64,000 nt of DNA from Sinorhizobium fredii NGR234 (GCF_000018545.1 NC_012587.1:2170001-2234000), one strand, 5' to 3'. Counted from the first letter of the stretch, positions 1 through 10,777 are shown. Numbers and translations: made by a program. The notes: generated by a model from the sequence alone, not told the origin.

Positions 1-298
1 CGAAGCCAACGACTGCCCTCGGCTTGTAGCGGGCAATCAGCCGCCGTGCGGCGCGCAAACCCGTCCAGAGCTTCCAGACCGATTGCGCCAGCTTGATCGG
101 ATTCTTCGAGCCGATCGTGGCGGAAGGCACGACATGCACCTCTTCGGCCGGGAATTTTCCGGCGTAGCGCTCGGCACGGCTATCGGTCACGAGATGCACG
201 GCATAGCCGGACGCCTTCAGCTCATGCGCAAGCGCCTCCGCGGGAAAGAGGTGCCCGCCGGTCCCGCCGGCGGCAAGAAAAATGATGCCCTTGTCCAT
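1..298 (-). CDS. murG: UDP-GlcNAc:lipid I N-acetylglucosaminyltransferase MurG (5' part only)
   Basis: MurG adds GlcNAc to undecaprenyl-pyrophosphoryl-MurNAc-pentapeptide (lipid I) on the inner face of the membrane to give lipid II. Only the first 99 or so residues are present because the gene runs off the left window edge. The N-terminus shows the glycine-rich GT28 loop (FLAAGGTGGHLFPA) directly after the start, followed by a Rossmann-like region. The ATG lies three bases after the ftsW stop codon, so the two are translationally coupled. The neighbours (ftsW, murD, mraY) are the standard dcw order, which makes the call firm despite the truncation. Confidence 0.95.
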   Translation of the reverse strand, partial: MDKGIIFLAAGGTGGHLFPAEALAHELKASGYAVHLVTDSRAERYAGKFPAEEVHVVPSATIGSKNPIKLAQSVWKLWTGLRAARRLIARYKPRAVVGF

Positions 299-301
299 GT
301 C

Positions 302-1456
302 TTACTCCGCCGGCACGCCGACGCCGGATCGAAAGAGGCTGCGCTCCACCGCGCGTTTCTCCGGCCGATGCCGGGTGAGCGCCAGAACGAAGCCGGCGGT
401 CACGCAGATCGCCACCATCGACGAGCCACCATAGGAAATCAGCGGCAGCGTCATGCCCTTGGCGGGGAGCAGTTCGAGATTCACGCCGATATTGATCATC
501 GACTGGATGCCGATCTGCAGGACCAGTCCGGCGACGGCAAAGCGGTTAAAATCGTTGCGTTCGCGGAAAGCATGGTTGAGGCCGCGCATCACCAGGAAAG
601 CGAAGATCAGCACGATGACCATGCAGAACACGATGCCGAACTCCTCCGCCGCCACCGAGAAGACGAAGTCGGTGTGGCTGTCCGGAATGATGCGCTTGAC
701 GATCCCCTCGCCCGGGCCGCGGCCGAACCAGTCGCCGCGGATGATGGCGTCGCGCGCCGTATCCACCTGGAACGTGTCGCCCTCGCCGGTCATGAACCGG
801 TCGATACGACCGGCAACGTGCGGCAGCATCGTATAGGCGACGAAGAAGCCACCCGCGGCCGCCCCGGCCAGCACGACGATCCACAGCCAGGGCATGCCGG
901 CCATGAAGAACATGCCGCCCCAGACTGCGGCCGTGAGGATCGTCTGGCCAAGGTCAGGCTGGGCAACGAGCAGCGCACCGACGATGCCGAAGAGCAGGAT
1001 CGACAGCAGGTTGCCGGGAATTTCCGGCTGCTTGGCGTGCTCGGCAAAGAGCCAGGCGCAGACGACGACGAAGGCGGGCTTCATGAATTCGGACGGCTGG
1101 ATCGAGATGCCGGCGATCGAAATCCACCGAAGCGAGCCCTTGACCTCCTCGCCGACGAAGAGGACGAGCACCATCATGCCGAGCGATGCACCGAGCAGGA
1201 TGATCGCCGCGCGCCTGACCTGTCGCGGCGACAGGAAGGATATGCCCACCATCACCACCAGCGAGGGCAAGAGGAAGACCGCGTGACGCTTGACGAAGTG
1301 GAAGCTGTCGAGCCCGAGCCGCTCGGCGACCGGAGGACTGGCCGCGAAGGAAAGCATGAAGCCGACGCCCATCAGGAGGATGAAGGTCGCCAGGAAGAAC
1401 CTGTCTATCGTCCAGAACCAGTCGGCCACGGGGCCACGTTCGGCTCGGCTTACCAT
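302..1456 (-). CDS. ftsW: Lipid II polymerase / SEDS-family division protein FtsW
   Basis: Integral membrane glycosyltransferase of the SEDS family that polymerises lipid II at the division septum together with FtsI. The 384 residues consist mostly of hydrophobic segments (about ten predicted helices by eye). Family-typical stretches are visible: QPDLGQT in the middle and the C-terminal LPLISYGGSS, which is diagnostic for FtsW/RodA. Its place between murD and murG identifies it as FtsW rather than RodA. An 85-base gap separates it from murD upstream; murG follows after three bases. Confidence 0.95.
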   Translation of the reverse strand: MVSRAERGPVADWFWTIDRFFLATFILLMGVGFMLSFAASPPVAERLGLDSFHFVKRHAVFLLPSLVVMVGISFLSPRQVRRAAIILLGASLGMMVLVLFVGEEVKGSLRWISIAGISIQPSEFMKPAFVVVCAWLFAEHAKQPEIPGNLLSILLFGIVGALLVAQPDLGQTILTAAVWGGMFFMAGMPWLWIVVLAGAAAGGFFVAYTMLPHVAGRIDRFMTGEGDTFQVDTARDAIIRGDWFGRGPGEGIVKRIIPDSHTDFVFSVAAEEFGIVFCMVIVLIFAFLVMRGLNHAFRERNDFNRFAVAGLVLQIGIQSMINIGVNLELLPAKGMTLPLISYGGSSMVAICVTAGFVLALTRHRPEKRAVERSLFRSGVGVPAE

Positions 1457-1541
1457 CTGTCTGTCCCCTTTTCCGGCGCACTATACGCCAACTTCCGAAG
1501 TCCCGGCTCCGCCGCGTCGATCGCGTCCGGTAAATCGCGCC

Positions 1542-2933
1542 TCAGATGAGCATGGTCACGCCTTCGAGCGCCGCCACATGGCCGACGAAGGCATCGCCCC
1601 GCACCTCGAAATTCTTGTACTGGTCGAAGCTTGCGCAAGCCGGGGAAAGCATTACGGCGGTCGGGCCTTCATGATCCCGTGCCGCATCCGCCGCCGCATG
1701 CGCGACAGCTCTATCCAGGGTACCGGAAATCTCGTAGGGCACCGCCTCGCCGAGCGTCGCCGCGAAAACGGGCGCCGCCTCGCCGATCAGGTAGGCCTTG
1801 ACGATCCTCGGAAAGTACGGCGTCAGCGAGCTGATGCCGCCCTCTTTCGGCAGGCCGCCGGCAATCCAGTAGATCCGCTCGTAACTTGAAAGCGCAGGCG
1901 CCGCCGCATCGGCATTGGTCGCCTTGCTGTCATTGACGAAGACGATGTCGTCCCTTTTCGCGATTGGCTGCATCCGGTGCTTCAGTCCCGGAAAGGTTTT
2001 AAGCCCGTGAACGATGTCCTGCCTGTCGACGCCGACGGTAAGGCAGGCGGCAACGGCCGCCGCCGCATTCTGGGCATTGTGGCCGCCCCGCAGCGTCTGG
2101 ATACCGCCAAGATCGGCGAACAGCTCAGCTGTCCCGTTTTCAGCCCGCATGAGAGACGAACCCTCGGCATAGATCCCGTCGGCCAAGCCATGACGGCGCG
2201 AGATCCGCACGACCTTGGTTCCGGCCCGCTCCACCCGTTCGGCGATCAGGCTCGAGAAACTGTCGTCGACGCCGACCACGGCCGTGCCGCTTCCCGCCAC
2301 CAATCGTTCCTTGATGTCGGCGTAGTGCTGCATGGTGCCATGACGGTCCAAATGATCGGGCGTCAGGTTGAGGAGTATGCCGGCCGTGGGGTCGAGCGTC
2401 GGTGCGAGGTCGATCTGGTAGGACGAGCATTCGACTACAAAGAAACGCCCTGCCTTTGGCGGATCTAGCGTCAGCACGGCCCTGCCGATATTGCCGCCAA
2501 GCTGGGTGTCCCGTCCGCTGGACTTCAGGATGTGGGCGATCAGCGCCGTCGTCGTCGACTTGCCGTTGGTGCCGGTAATGGCGATGAACGGGCAATCCGG
2601 GGCATGGGCGCGTCGCTCGCGCACGAAAAGCTCGACGTCGCCGATGATCTCGACGCCGGCCTGATGGGCGAGATCGACCGTCCAATGCGGCTTCGGATGC
2701 GTCAGCGGTACGCCCGGCGATAGCACGAAAGCGGAAAACGCGCTCCAGTCCACATGGCGCAAATCCGCCGTCGCAATACCTGCGGCCATGGCCTTGGCGA
2801 CGCTGTCGGGATTATCGTCCCAGGCGGTGACTGCAGCGCCGCCCGCGCCCAGCGCCTCGGCCGTCGCTAGCCCCGAACCGCCAAGGCCGAAGAGCGCGAC
2901 CTTCCTGCCCTTGAATGTGGTGACCGGGATCAT
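1542..2933 (-). CDS. murD: UDP-N-acetylmuramoyl-L-alanine:D-glutamate ligase MurD
   Basis: Cytoplasmic ATP-dependent ligase that adds D-glutamate to UDP-MurNAc-L-Ala. At 463 residues it is of normal family length. The N-terminal domain begins with a nucleotide-binding glycine motif ([11 protein letters not shown]). The central Mur ligase domain has the ATP loop [10 protein letters not shown] near residue 120, and the C-terminal part contains [10 protein letters not shown], typical of MurD. It starts six bases after the mraY stop codon, within the same transcription unit. Confidence 0.96.
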   Translation of the reverse strand: MIPVTTFKGRKVALFGLGGSGLATAEALGAGGAAVTAWDDNPDSVAKAMAAGIATADLRHVDWSAFSAFVLSPGVPLTHPKPHWTVDLAHQAGVEIIGDVELFVRERRAHAPDCPFIAITGTNGKSTTTALIAHILKSSGRDTQLGGNIGRAVLTLDPPKAGRFFVVECSSYQIDLAPTLDPTAGILLNLTPDHLDRHGTMQHYADIKERLVAGSGTAVVGVDDSFSSLIAERVERAGTKVVRISRRHGLADGIYAEGSSLMRAENGTAELFADLGGIQTLRGGHNAQNAAAAVAACLTVGVDRQDIVHGLKTFPGLKHRMQPIAKRDDIVFVNDSKATNADAAAPALSSYERIYWIAGGLPKEGGISSLTPYFPRIVKAYLIGEAAPVFAATLGEAVPYEISGTLDRAVAHAAADAARDHEGPTAVMLSPACASFDQYKNFEVRGDAFVGHVAALEGVTMLI

Positions 2934-2939
2934 CTTGGC

Positions 2940-4040
2940 TTACCGCAGCTTGAGGGTCGAAAGACCGACCATCGCCAGAATGACCGCGATGATCCAGAAG
3001 CGGATCACCACCTGGCTCTCGGTCCAGCCCTTCTTCTCGAAGTGATGGTGGATTGGCGCCATCAGGAAGACGCGCCGGCCGGTGCGCTTGAACCAGAAGA
3101 CCTGGATGATGACCGACAGCGTTTCTATGACGAAGAGACCGCCGATGATCACCATGACGATCTCGTGCTTGGTGGCGACGGCAACGGTGCCGATCAGGCC
3201 GCCAAGGGCCAGTGAACCCGTATCGCCCATGAAGATCGCCGCCGGCGGCGCGTTGAACCAGAGGAAGCCGAGACCGGCGCCGATCACCGCACCGAGGATG
3301 ACCGCGAGTTCGCCGGTGCCGGGCACGAAATGGATCTGCAGGTAGTTGGCGAACACCGCGTTACCGGCAAGATAGGCGATCAGCCCGAAGGCCGCCGAGG
3401 CGATCATCACCGGCACGATGGCGAGACCATCGAGACCGTCCGTCAGGTTCACGGCATTGCCCGCACCGACGATGACGAAACCGCCGAAAAGCACGAAGAA
3501 ATAGCCGAGGTTGAGCATCAGGTCCTTGAAGAACGGGAAGGTCACCGACGACCCGAAGGTCGATCCCGCGCTGCCGGCGGACTGCGCCGCCTGCATCATG
3601 AAAAAAACGGCGATCGCTGCGATAACGAACTCGATACCGAGGCGCGCCTTGCCGGAAAAGCCCTTGTCCGACTGCTTGGTGACCTTGAGATAGTCGTCAT
3701 AGAAGCCGATTGCACCGAAGCCGAGCGTCACCAGCAGCGTCGAGACGACATAGATGCTCGAGAGATCGGCCCAGAGCAGCGCCGAACCGACGATGCCGGC
3801 AAGGATCATCAGCCCGCCCATGGTGGGCGTGCCGGCCTTCTTGAAGTGCGTCTGCGGCCCGTCGGCGCGGATCGGCTGACCCTTGCCCTGGCGGATGCGC
3901 AGCGACGAGATGATGGCCGGCCCGAACAGGAACACGATCAGCGCGGAGGTGAAGAGAGCTGCACCCGTGCGGAAAGTGATGTAGCGGAAGAGATTGAAGA
4001 ATTGAAAGTGGTCCGCCAGTTCCACGAGCCAGATCAGCAT
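2940..4040 (-). CDS. mraY: Phospho-N-acetylmuramoyl-pentapeptide transferase MraY
   Basis: Membrane enzyme that transfers phospho-MurNAc-pentapeptide to undecaprenyl phosphate, making lipid I. The 366-residue protein has about ten hydrophobic helices. Catalytic family motifs are visible: the DDYLK acidic pair after the third or fourth helix, [10 protein letters not shown], and the HHHFE histidine cluster near the C-terminus. It is preceded by a 138-base gap from murF, the longest spacer in this part of the dcw cluster, which holds two small perfect hairpins. Downstream murD is only six bases away. Confidence 0.96.
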   Translation of the reverse strand: MLIWLVELADHFQFFNLFRYITFRTGAALFTSALIVFLFGPAIISSLRIRQGKGQPIRADGPQTHFKKAGTPTMGGLMILAGIVGSALLWADLSSIYVVSTLLVTLGFGAIGFYDDYLKVTKQSDKGFSGKARLGIEFVIAAIAVFFMMQAAQSAGSAGSTFGSSVTFPFFKDLMLNLGYFFVLFGGFVIVGAGNAVNLTDGLDGLAIVPVMIASAAFGLIAYLAGNAVFANYLQIHFVPGTGELAVILGAVIGAGLGFLWFNAPPAAIFMGDTGSLALGGLIGTVAVATKHEIVMVIIGGLFVIETLSVIIQVFWFKRTGRRVFLMAPIHHHFEKKGWTESQVVIRFWIIAVILAMVGLSTLKLR

Positions 4041-4178
4041 AAGGGACCTTTCCCCAAAGGTTTAGAATTGGACGCCGTCCAACAGAATCGCCTGATGAAC
4101 GATACCCACTTGCGTTTGACTATGTTAGGCCAATTCCCCTGGCCCGGGCCTTATCCACCAGCATTGGTGGCACTGCCC
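4041..4178. other. murF-mraY spacer with two small palindromes
   Basis: This 138-base gap inside the otherwise compact dcw operon contains two perfect short inverted repeats. One is TTGGACG/CGTCCAA around 4069-4083. The other is CCACCA/TGGTGG around 4155-4170, just beyond the murF stop. No T-tract follows either on the minus strand, so they are not convincing intrinsic terminators. They may be RNA-processing sites or remnants of a mobile palindromic repeat. Function unknown. Confidence 0.4.
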
Positions 4179-5612
4179 TTATACTTCGCCGGCTTCGGCC
4201 ATCTCTTCGGGATAGGCATCGAGAAGAGCCTGAACGATCTTGGCGCAGCCGGTGCCCTTCGATGATTTGACCATCACCACATCACCGGCAGCAACCGCGC
4301 CGAGCGCGTAGGAGGTGAGATCGCCGACCGCCTCGCGGTGGACGACCGAGACCTCGCCCGGCAACGCGTCACGCAGATGTGCTATATCGGGACCGGCCAG
4401 CCAGACGTCGGTAATGCCAGCCTCCACGATCGGCTCCGCCAGGGCGGCGTGGACAGCCGCCGCATGCTCGCCCATCTCCAGCATGTCGCCAAGAATCGCG
4501 ATACGGCGACCGCCGGCCGGCGGCTCGGCGGCGCGCAGGAGGGAGATCGCCGCCCGCATCGACGCCGGGTTGGCATTGTAGCTTTCGTCGATCAGTGTCA
4601 GGTGGCCGCCACCGATCTTCAGACGGTGTCGCAATCCCCTTCCCTTCTCCGGCTGCATGGTGGCAAGCGAGGCAAGCACACGGTCGAGATCCGCGCCGGC
4701 GAGTTGCGCAGCGGCAACCACCGCCAGGGCATTCTCGGCGATATGCCGCCCCGGCGCGCCGATCGTCACCTCCCGCGTCCTGCCGCCAATTCCGGCCCAT
4801 AGACCGGAACTCTCGGCTCCTCCGGCGAACTCGATCAGCCGATACTCGGATTTGGGGTTGGCGCCGAAGGAGTGAATGTGGCTGACGCCCGCCGCCACAG
4901 CTGCCCTCTCGAGAAGTTCAAACTGCGGGCTGTCGCGGTTGATGACCGCATGTCCACCCTTGACGACCCCCTCGAAAATCTCCGCCTTCGCCGTGGCGAT
5001 TTCGTCGAGACTGGCGAAATTGCCGAGATGGGCAGCGGCAATGCTGGTGACGACGGCCACATGCGGACGCACCATCGCGGTCAGCGGCCGGATCTCGCCG
5101 TGATGGTTCATGCCGATCTCGAAAATGCCGAACTCGGTCGTCTCCGGCATGCGCGCCAGCGTCAGCGGCACCCCCCAATGATTGTTGAACGATGCGATCG
5201 AGGCGTGGACACGTCCAAGCGGCGACAGGACATGCCTCAGCATCTCCTTCGTCGTCGTCTTGCCGACCGAGCCGGTGACGGCGATGACTTTCGCGGCGCT
5301 GCGGTCGCGCGCCGCGCAACCGAGGCGGATCATCGCCTCCAGGACATCGTCGACGACGATCATCGGCGCAATCAACCGCCCGAGCGCCGGAAGCTTTCCT
5401 TCGCTGACGACGAGCAGCGAGGCTCCGTTGGCAAGTGCGATGCCGGCATAGTCGTGGCCATCGACGCGATCACCCCTGATCGCGAAAAAGGCCTCGCCCT
5501 TGGCGATCGTGCGGCTGTCGATCGAGATGCCGATGATCCCTTCGGGGAGATTGCCGACCGGGCGGCCGTTCATGGCCGCCAGCAGATCGCTGCATGTCCA
5601 GAGCCAGTTCAA
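4179..5612 (-). CDS. murF: UDP-MurNAc-tripeptide:D-Ala-D-Ala ligase MurF
   Basis: Cytoplasmic ligase that completes the UDP-MurNAc-pentapeptide by adding D-Ala-D-Ala. The 477-residue protein has the Mur ligase ATP loop TGSVGKTTTKE near residue 115, followed by the FNNHWGVPLT and EIGMNH segments typical of MurF. The chosen start is TTG: it gives the N-terminus MNWLW, lies one base after the murE stop codon, and has a strong GGAGGG ribosome-binding site about eight bases upstream, inside the end of murE. Translation is therefore probably coupled to murE. The next in-frame ATG lies 14 codons downstream. Confidence 0.95.
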   Translation of the reverse strand: MNWLWTCSDLLAAMNGRPVGNLPEGIIGISIDSRTIAKGEAFFAIRGDRVDGHDYAGIALANGASLLVVSEGKLPALGRLIAPMIVVDDVLEAMIRLGCAARDRSAAKVIAVTGSVGKTTTKEMLRHVLSPLGRVHASIASFNNHWGVPLTLARMPETTEFGIFEIGMNHHGEIRPLTAMVRPHVAVVTSIAAAHLGNFASLDEIATAKAEIFEGVVKGGHAVINRDSPQFELLERAAVAAGVSHIHSFGANPKSEYRLIEFAGGAESSGLWAGIGGRTREVTIGAPGRHIAENALAVVAAAQLAGADLDRVLASLATMQPEKGRGLRHRLKIGGGHLTLIDESYNANPASMRAAISLLRAAEPPAGGRRIAILGDMLEMGEHAAAVHAALAEPIVEAGITDVWLAGPDIAHLRDALPGEVSVVHREAVGDLTSYALGAVAAGDVVMVKSSKGTGCAKIVQALLDAYPEEMAEAGEV

Positions 5613-5613
5613 C

Positions 5614-7083
5614 TTACAGCCCTCCCAGCCCCTTACGGACTTCCGCGTGATCGGAGAATGGCAGCGTCACGGAGCCGATCGTCTGCCCCTCCTCGTGCCC
5701 CTTGCCGGCAACGATCAGCGTGTCGCCGGCCTTCAGCATGCCGACGGCGGTCCGTATCGCCTCAGCCCGATCGGCGATTTCGGTGGCCCCCTTGGCACCG
5801 GCCATGATCTCCGAGCGGATCGTTTCGGGGATTTCCGAGCGCGGATTATCGTCGGTGACGATCACGACATCGGCGAGCCGGGCGGCAATTTGGCCCATGA
5901 TCGGCCGCTTGCCCTTATCCCGGTCGCCGCCGCAGCCGAAGACGATGATGACACGGCCGGTGGTGAACGGGCGCACCGATTCGAGCACATTTTCGAGCGC
6001 GTCGGGTTTGTGGGCATAGTCCACATACGCAAGCGCGCCGTCCTTCGTCTGTCCGACCAGTTCCAGCCGGCCGGAGGCGCCCTGCAGCTTTTCGAGCGCC
6101 GAAAAGGCGACCTTGGCCTCAATCCCCGTGGACATGGCAAGGCCGGCGGCGACCAGCGCATTGGCCACCTGGAAATCGCCGGCGAGCGGCACGTGGATTT
6201 CGAAGATGTCATCGCCGACATGGACCTCGGCCGACTGCTTGTGACGGAAATGCTCGACCCGCTTCAAGCTGATGAAATCGCCATTGCGCCCGACGGTGCG
6301 CACGTCGTGTCCGGCCTTGCGGGCCGCGGCAATCGCTTCGGCCGACCATTGGTCGTCGGCGAAGATAACCGCCGGCGAGCCCTTCGGCAGGAGCGCTCCG
6401 AAAAGGCGCATCTTCGAGGCCATGTAGTGCTCGACGGTCGGATGGTAGTCCATATGGTCGCGACCGAGATTGGTGAAGGCGGCAGCTGCGAGCCGAACCC
6501 CGTCAAGCCGGCTCTGGTCGAGGCCGTGACTGGAAGCCTCCATCGCCGCATGCGTCACGCCCTCATCGGCGAGCTCGGCAAGCAGCTTGTGCAACGACAC
6601 CGGATCCGGGGTCGTCAGCGAGCCATAGTCATTGCGGCCCGGCGCGGTAACGCCGGTCGTCCCGATCATCGCCGCCGCAAGGCCGGAATGCGCCCAGATC
6701 TGGCGTGTAAACGAAGCAACCGAGGTCTTCCCCGCAGTTCCGGTTACCGCCACCATCGTTTCAGGCTGGCGGCCAAAGAGGCGAGCTGCGGCCTGCGCCA
6801 GGAAACGGCGCGGTTCGGAAAGCTCGAAAACCGGTGCGCCGGCGTCCGCGCCAGACCCCTCTGCAACAATCACCGCCGCCGCGCCGCGCGACAGGGCGTC
6901 GGCAATGTAGGCGCTGCCGTTCGCCTTCGTGCCGGCGACGGCGACGAAGAGATCGCCCGGCTTGACCTGCCGGCTGTCGGCCGTAATGCCGGCAATATCG
7001 ATCTCCGCGGCATTGCCCTGCAGTTGCGCCGAAAGTTCCGGGAAATTCGTTCCCGCCAGGTCCCTGATCTTCATGAACTGCAC
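5614..7083 (-). CDS. murE: UDP-MurNAc-L-Ala-D-Glu:meso-diaminopimelate ligase MurE
   Basis: Adds the third stem-peptide residue in peptidoglycan precursor synthesis. The 489 residues include the ATP loop TGTAGKTS near residue 115 and the DNPR motif at about 412-415. DNPR is the amino-acid-recognition signature of meso-diaminopimelate-specific enzymes, as expected in a Gram-negative bacterium. Two Met codons occur at the start (MQFMKI); the second is a possible alternative. A 57-base gap separates it from ftsI; murF begins one base after its stop. Confidence 0.96.
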   Translation of the reverse strand: MQFMKIRDLAGTNFPELSAQLQGNAAEIDIAGITADSRQVKPGDLFVAVAGTKANGSAYIADALSRGAAAVIVAEGSGADAGAPVFELSEPRRFLAQAAARLFGRQPETMVAVTGTAGKTSVASFTRQIWAHSGLAAAMIGTTGVTAPGRNDYGSLTTPDPVSLHKLLAELADEGVTHAAMEASSHGLDQSRLDGVRLAAAAFTNLGRDHMDYHPTVEHYMASKMRLFGALLPKGSPAVIFADDQWSAEAIAAARKAGHDVRTVGRNGDFISLKRVEHFRHKQSAEVHVGDDIFEIHVPLAGDFQVANALVAAGLAMSTGIEAKVAFSALEKLQGASGRLELVGQTKDGALAYVDYAHKPDALENVLESVRPFTTGRVIIVFGCGGDRDKGKRPIMGQIAARLADVVIVTDDNPRSEIPETIRSEIMAGAKGATEIADRAEAIRTAVGMLKAGDTLIVAGKGHEEGQTIGSVTLPFSDHAEVRKGLGGL

Positions 7084-7140
7084 GTCTCACACCGATATCG
7101 ATCGCCGAAATCGCGAATCGTCCGCATTCTCATTTCACGG

Positions 7141-8889
7141 TCAATAAGACACAAGCAAGGCAGAACCGTCTTCTCCGAATTTCGGTTCGACGCCGAGCAG
7201 CGGCGCCGAGCGGCTGATGATGTCGCGCACCATCGGCGCGGCGTTGGAACCGGCGGTACGCCCGCCGCCCTCGCCGGTCTTGGGCGCGTCGATGAAGGTC
7301 AGGACGATGTATTTCGGATCGTCGATCGGGAAGGCAGCCAGAAAGGCATTGAAGTTCTGATCGTTGACGTAGCGGCCGTTGACGACCTTGTCGGCCGTGC
7401 CGGTCTTGCCGCCGACGTTGAAGCCCGGCACCAGCGCCCGCTTGCCCGAGCCGGCAATGCCGTTCCAGCGGAGCAGGAACCGCATGTCGTCGCTCGTGCT
7501 CTTCTTGACGACCGCGGTCGCAAGCTCGTTGGCCGCTTCCTCCGTGCGCGGCAGGAAGGTCGGCGGGATGAGCTTGCCGCCATTGACGAGGGCCGCGCCG
7601 GCGACTGCCGTCTGCAGCGGCGTGGTCGAGACGCCGTGGCCGAAGGAAATGGTGATCGAGTTGATCTTCTTCCATTCGCGCGGCTGGGTCGGCGTTTTGA
7701 CCTCCGGCAGTTCGGTCGGCAGCTTGGAAAGCAACCCGAGGCGGGTGAGGAATTCCTTGTGCCCGGGGATGCCGACGAGGTCGGCAACCTTCGCGGTGCC
7801 GATGTTCGAGGAATACTGGAAGATTTCCGGCACGGTCAGAACCCGCCGCTTGCCATGAAAGTCCTTGATGGTGAAGCCGCCGATGCGGATCGGCGCCGTC
7901 GCATCGAAACTGCTGTTGAGTGTTACCTTGCCGGAATCGAGACCCATGGCGATGGTGAAGGTCTTGAAGGTGGAGCCCATCTCGAACGTGCCGTTCGACA
8001 TGCGGTTCATCCAGCCCTCTTCGGCGCCTTCGGCGGGCTTGTTCGGATCGTAATCAGGCACGGATGCCATCGCCAGCACCTCGCCGGTGTGGACATCCAT
8101 GACCACGGCACCGGCGGCGATCGCCTGATAGTTCTTCATGCCGGAATCGATGACGTCGCGGACGATGTTCTGGACGCGTACGTCGATCGAGAGCTTGACC
8201 GGCTCGAGCTTGGCGTCGCTGGTCATGCCGATGGCCGCCAGATCGGCAAGCCCCTGGCTGTCGATATAGCGCTCCATGCCGGCAACGCCGCGGTTGTCGA
8301 TGTTGACGTGGCCGAGGATATGGGCGGCCGTCGGCCCGCCGGGATAGAAGCGCCGCTTCTCGGGACGGAAGCCGATACCCGGAATGCCGAGTGCCAGGAT
8401 TTCGCTCTGCTGCTTCGGCGTCAATTGCCGACGCAGCCACTGGAAACGCGAGTTCGATTTGAGCTTGTTGTAGATCTCGCGCGCGTTGAGGTCGGGCAGA
8501 ACCGTTGCCAGTCGCTCCACCGCCTCGTCCGCGTCGACGATCTTGTGCGGCTCGGCATAGAGCGACACGGTGCGGATGTCGGTCGCGAGAATCTCACCGT
8601 TGCGATCGAGGATGTCGGGGCGCGAGGCCATCAGGTTGTCGGCGCGCCCGATCGACGACACCGTCTCCGGCTGCGCCACACCGTATTGGACCAGCCGGCC
8701 GCCGATCACCGCATAGGCGATGCCGAAGCTGGCGATGACGATCGCAACGCGGCTTCTCGCCTGGCTGGCGTTCTTCTTGCGCGTCCCTTGGAAGGTCACG
8801 TTGACGCCCGCCTCTCCGGGGCGGTTGTTGCCGCCGGCAGAGAAATGCGCCTTGCTCTTCAGCACCATGATACGGGAGAGAAACGACAT
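7141..8889 (-). CDS. ftsI: Septal peptidoglycan transpeptidase FtsI (PBP3)
   Basis: Class B penicillin-binding protein that cross-links septal peptidoglycan with FtsW. It has 582 residues. One N-terminal membrane helix follows a basic stretch, then the dimerisation domain, then the transpeptidase domain. All three active-site motifs are present: S306-T-F-K309 with the nucleophilic serine, an SSN triad (QYSSNIGT), and K495-T-G. The ATG overlaps the ftsL stop codon (TGATG on the minus strand), showing translational coupling. The first ~40 residues are basic and low-complexity before the helix. Confidence 0.95.
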   Translation of the reverse strand: MSFLSRIMVLKSKAHFSAGGNNRPGEAGVNVTFQGTRKKNASQARSRVAIVIASFGIAYAVIGGRLVQYGVAQPETVSSIGRADNLMASRPDILDRNGEILATDIRTVSLYAEPHKIVDADEAVERLATVLPDLNAREIYNKLKSNSRFQWLRRQLTPKQQSEILALGIPGIGFRPEKRRFYPGGPTAAHILGHVNIDNRGVAGMERYIDSQGLADLAAIGMTSDAKLEPVKLSIDVRVQNIVRDVIDSGMKNYQAIAAGAVVMDVHTGEVLAMASVPDYDPNKPAEGAEEGWMNRMSNGTFEMGSTFKTFTIAMGLDSGKVTLNSSFDATAPIRIGGFTIKDFHGKRRVLTVPEIFQYSSNIGTAKVADLVGIPGHKEFLTRLGLLSKLPTELPEVKTPTQPREWKKINSITISFGHGVSTTPLQTAVAGAALVNGGKLIPPTFLPRTEEAANELATAVVKKSTSDDMRFLLRWNGIAGSGKRALVPGFNVGGKTGTADKVVNGRYVNDQNFNAFLAAFPIDDPKYIVLTFIDAPKTGEGGGRTAGSNAAPMVRDIISRSAPLLGVEPKFGEDGSALLVSY

Positions 8890-9290
8890 CAGCGCGCCAC
8901 CGAACCTGTTGCGATGTTATCGGCATTGATGACGGCGGCGATGCCGTCGTCCTTCTTGCCTTTGCCCTTCTTGTCCTTGCCTTCCTCCGGAGGCGGCACA
9001 TCCGCCTTCAGCATCGGCAGCTCCTCGGGCCTTGCAAGTTGCGTCGAGGGCGTCGGCGCGAGTTGCAGGTCGGCTGCGAAGGCGCCGACGAGCCGCTCCA
9101 GCCGGTTCGGCTGGGTCAGCAGCGCCCAATCCGCCTTGAGCAGGTCGATCGTGTCCTCCTCGAGCTTGATCGCGGCGTCGAGCCTGCGGACCTCCTCGAG
9201 CTTGTTCTCGGCCTGGTGCTTGATCGTGTAGGTGACCGTAGCGGCCCCGGTCATGACGACTATCAGCACTATATCGAGCGTTCTGAGCAT
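8889..9290 (-). CDS. ftsL: Cell division protein FtsL
   Basis: Small bitopic division protein that joins FtsB and FtsQ at the septum. The 133-residue product has a short cytoplasmic start, one membrane helix at about residues 5-25, and a periplasmic helix beginning HQAENKLEEV with heptad-like leucine spacing that could form a coiled coil. The C-terminal ~40 residues are charged and Lys/Pro rich (KDKKGKGKKD), which looks disordered. FtsL diverges quickly, so position between rsmH and ftsI is the main evidence. It lies six bases downstream of rsmH. Confidence 0.9.
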   Translation of the reverse strand: MLRTLDIVLIVVMTGAATVTYTIKHQAENKLEEVRRLDAAIKLEEDTIDLLKADWALLTQPNRLERLVGAFAADLQLAPTPSTQLARPEELPMLKADVPPPEEGKDKKGKGKKDDGIAAVINADNIATGSVAR

Positions 9291-9296
9291 CGTCTG

Positions 9297-10322
9297 TTAG
9301 CCCCCTAGTCTGGCAAGGCTCGCCAGCTCCGGCAGATTGAAAATCGACAGATCGTTTCCCGGCGACGCAGCCGGTGTGCGGACACCGGCTCTCAGTTTCG
9401 CCGACCGGGCGCGCGGATTGCGGGACGCTTCGTCCTCGCTGGCCGCAACCATAGGCTTGCCGACTGGCGTGAAGGTTGCGTCCCGTGCAGTGACAAGTGG
9501 AAGGTGACGTGAGCCACCCGCCTTGCCCGAGCGATCCTGGAAGAATGTCTTGACGATCCGGTCCTCGAGAGAATGAAAGGTGACGACGACGAGGCGCCCG
9601 CCGGGCTTCAGGACCCGTTCGGCTGCAAAAAGCGCATTGGCGAGTTCACCGAGCTCGTCGTTGACAAAAATGCGCAGCGCCTGGAAGACGCGCGTCGCCG
9701 GATGGATCTTGTCCTTGGCCTTGCGCGGCGTCACCGTCTCGATGAGGTTCGCGAGATTGCGGGTCGTTTCGAAAGGCGCCTCGGCGCGGCGCTTCTCGAT
9801 CGCACGGGCGATGCGTCCCGCCTGCTTCTCCTCGCCGAGGAAGCCGAAGATGCGGATGAGATCCGACACCTTTGCCCGGTTGACGACATCGGCGGCGGAG
9901 ACGCCGGCTGCCGACATGCGCATGTCGAGCGGCCCCTTCTTCTGGAAGGAGAAGCCGCGCTCCGCCTCGTCGATCTGCATCGACGAGACGCCGATATCGA
10001 ACACGATGCCGTCGAGGCCGCCTTCCGGCACATGATCCGCCAGCTCGGAAAAGCGCGAATGAATAAGCCTGAGCCTGCCTCCGGCAGCGGCAACCATTGG
10101 CTGGCCCGCGGCGATCGCCGTCGGATCTCGGTCGAGCGCAATGACGTCGGCACCCGCATCCAGGATCGCGCTCGTGTAGCCTCCGGCACCAAAGGTTCCG
10201 TCGAGGATGACCTTGCCGGGCGCCGGCTCGAGAGCCGCCAGCACCTCGGCGAGCATGACGGGAATGTGACGAACCGGTCCGCCATCGGCTTCAGAAGCTC
10301 TGTCGCCTTGATCCGTCACCAT
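9297..10322 (-). CDS. rsmH: 16S rRNA m4C1402 methyltransferase RsmH (MraW)
   Basis: SAM-dependent methyltransferase that N4-methylates C1402 of 16S rRNA. The open frame extends far upstream, but the ATG giving [15 protein letters not shown] is chosen. It leaves 14 bases to mraZ, and the protein then enters the conserved [10 protein letters not shown] sequence within 20 residues. The product is 341 residues. SAM-binding [10 protein letters not shown] and the family block [12 protein letters not shown] are visible, as is a C-terminal [10 protein letters not shown]. The upstream extension of the open frame overlaps mraZ in another frame and is rejected as coding. Confidence 0.95.
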   Translation of the reverse strand: MVTDQGDRASEADGGPVRHIPVMLAEVLAALEPAPGKVILDGTFGAGGYTSAILDAGADVIALDRDPTAIAAGQPMVAAAGGRLRLIHSRFSELADHVPEGGLDGIVFDIGVSSMQIDEAERGFSFQKKGPLDMRMSAAGVSAADVVNRAKVSDLIRIFGFLGEEKQAGRIARAIEKRRAEAPFETTRNLANLIETVTPRKAKDKIHPATRVFQALRIFVNDELGELANALFAAERVLKPGGRLVVVTFHSLEDRIVKTFFQDRSGKAGGSRHLPLVTARDATFTPVGKPMVAASEDEASRNPRARSAKLRAGVRTPAASPGNDLSIFNLPELASLARLGG

Positions 10323-10336
10323 TCCGCCTCTCCACT

Positions 10337-10777
10337 CTATTCTGAACGCAGCCCCCGTTGCTTGCGCCCTTCCCGGGCCTCCGCCTGCGCCCTCGCAAAC
10401 GCCTGCGGTTCCCAGAGCTGAAAATGATCGCCCCGTCCGACGAAGGTCACGTCGGTCGAGATGCCGGTGAAGTCGCGGATGAAATCCGTCACCATCAACC
10501 GGCCCTCCGGGTCGAGCTTCACGAAGACGCCGCCCCCGTGAACGAGCAGCGACATCTGGTTGGCCGCATCCGAAAACGGATCCTCGGCGGCCATCTGTTT
10601 CTCGAACCGATCCAGAAGCTCCGGCCCACCGACGCTCACCGCCGGAAAGACGAAGTCCTGAAAGCAGTATAGCTCCCGAACACCCGCCTCCAAAAGCACG
10701 GCACGAAACGCCGAAGGCACGGAAACCCGCCCCTTGGCATCGATCCGGTTCGTAGCATGTGACAAGAAGCGGTTCAT
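10337..10777 (-). CDS. mraZ: Transcriptional regulator MraZ
   Basis: First gene of the dcw operon. MraZ is an AbrB-fold (double SpoVT/MraZ domain) DNA-binding protein that controls its own operon in several bacteria. The 146-residue protein starts [21 protein letters not shown], the standard first MraZ repeat ([10 protein letters not shown]). The second repeat lies around residues 85-100 ([10 protein letters not shown]), again with the D-x-x-GR core. It is preceded by a long non-coding stretch carrying four TGGG repeats, which match the type of operator known for MraZ. Confidence 0.95.
   Translation of the reverse strand: MNRFLSHATNRIDAKGRVSVPSAFRAVLLEAGVRELYCFQDFVFPAVSVGGPELLDRFEKQMAAEDPFSDAANQMSLLVHGGGVFVKLDPEGRLMVTDFIRDFTGISTDVTFVGRGDHFQLWEPQAFARAQAEAREGRKQRGLRSE

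Noticed and set aside
5500..9231. A 1243-residue open frame on the plus strand opposite murE, ftsI and ftsL
   Set aside because: It is antisense to three firmly identified dcw genes, is rich in Arg, Gly, Asp and His without any fold motif, and arises from GC-biased third codon positions.
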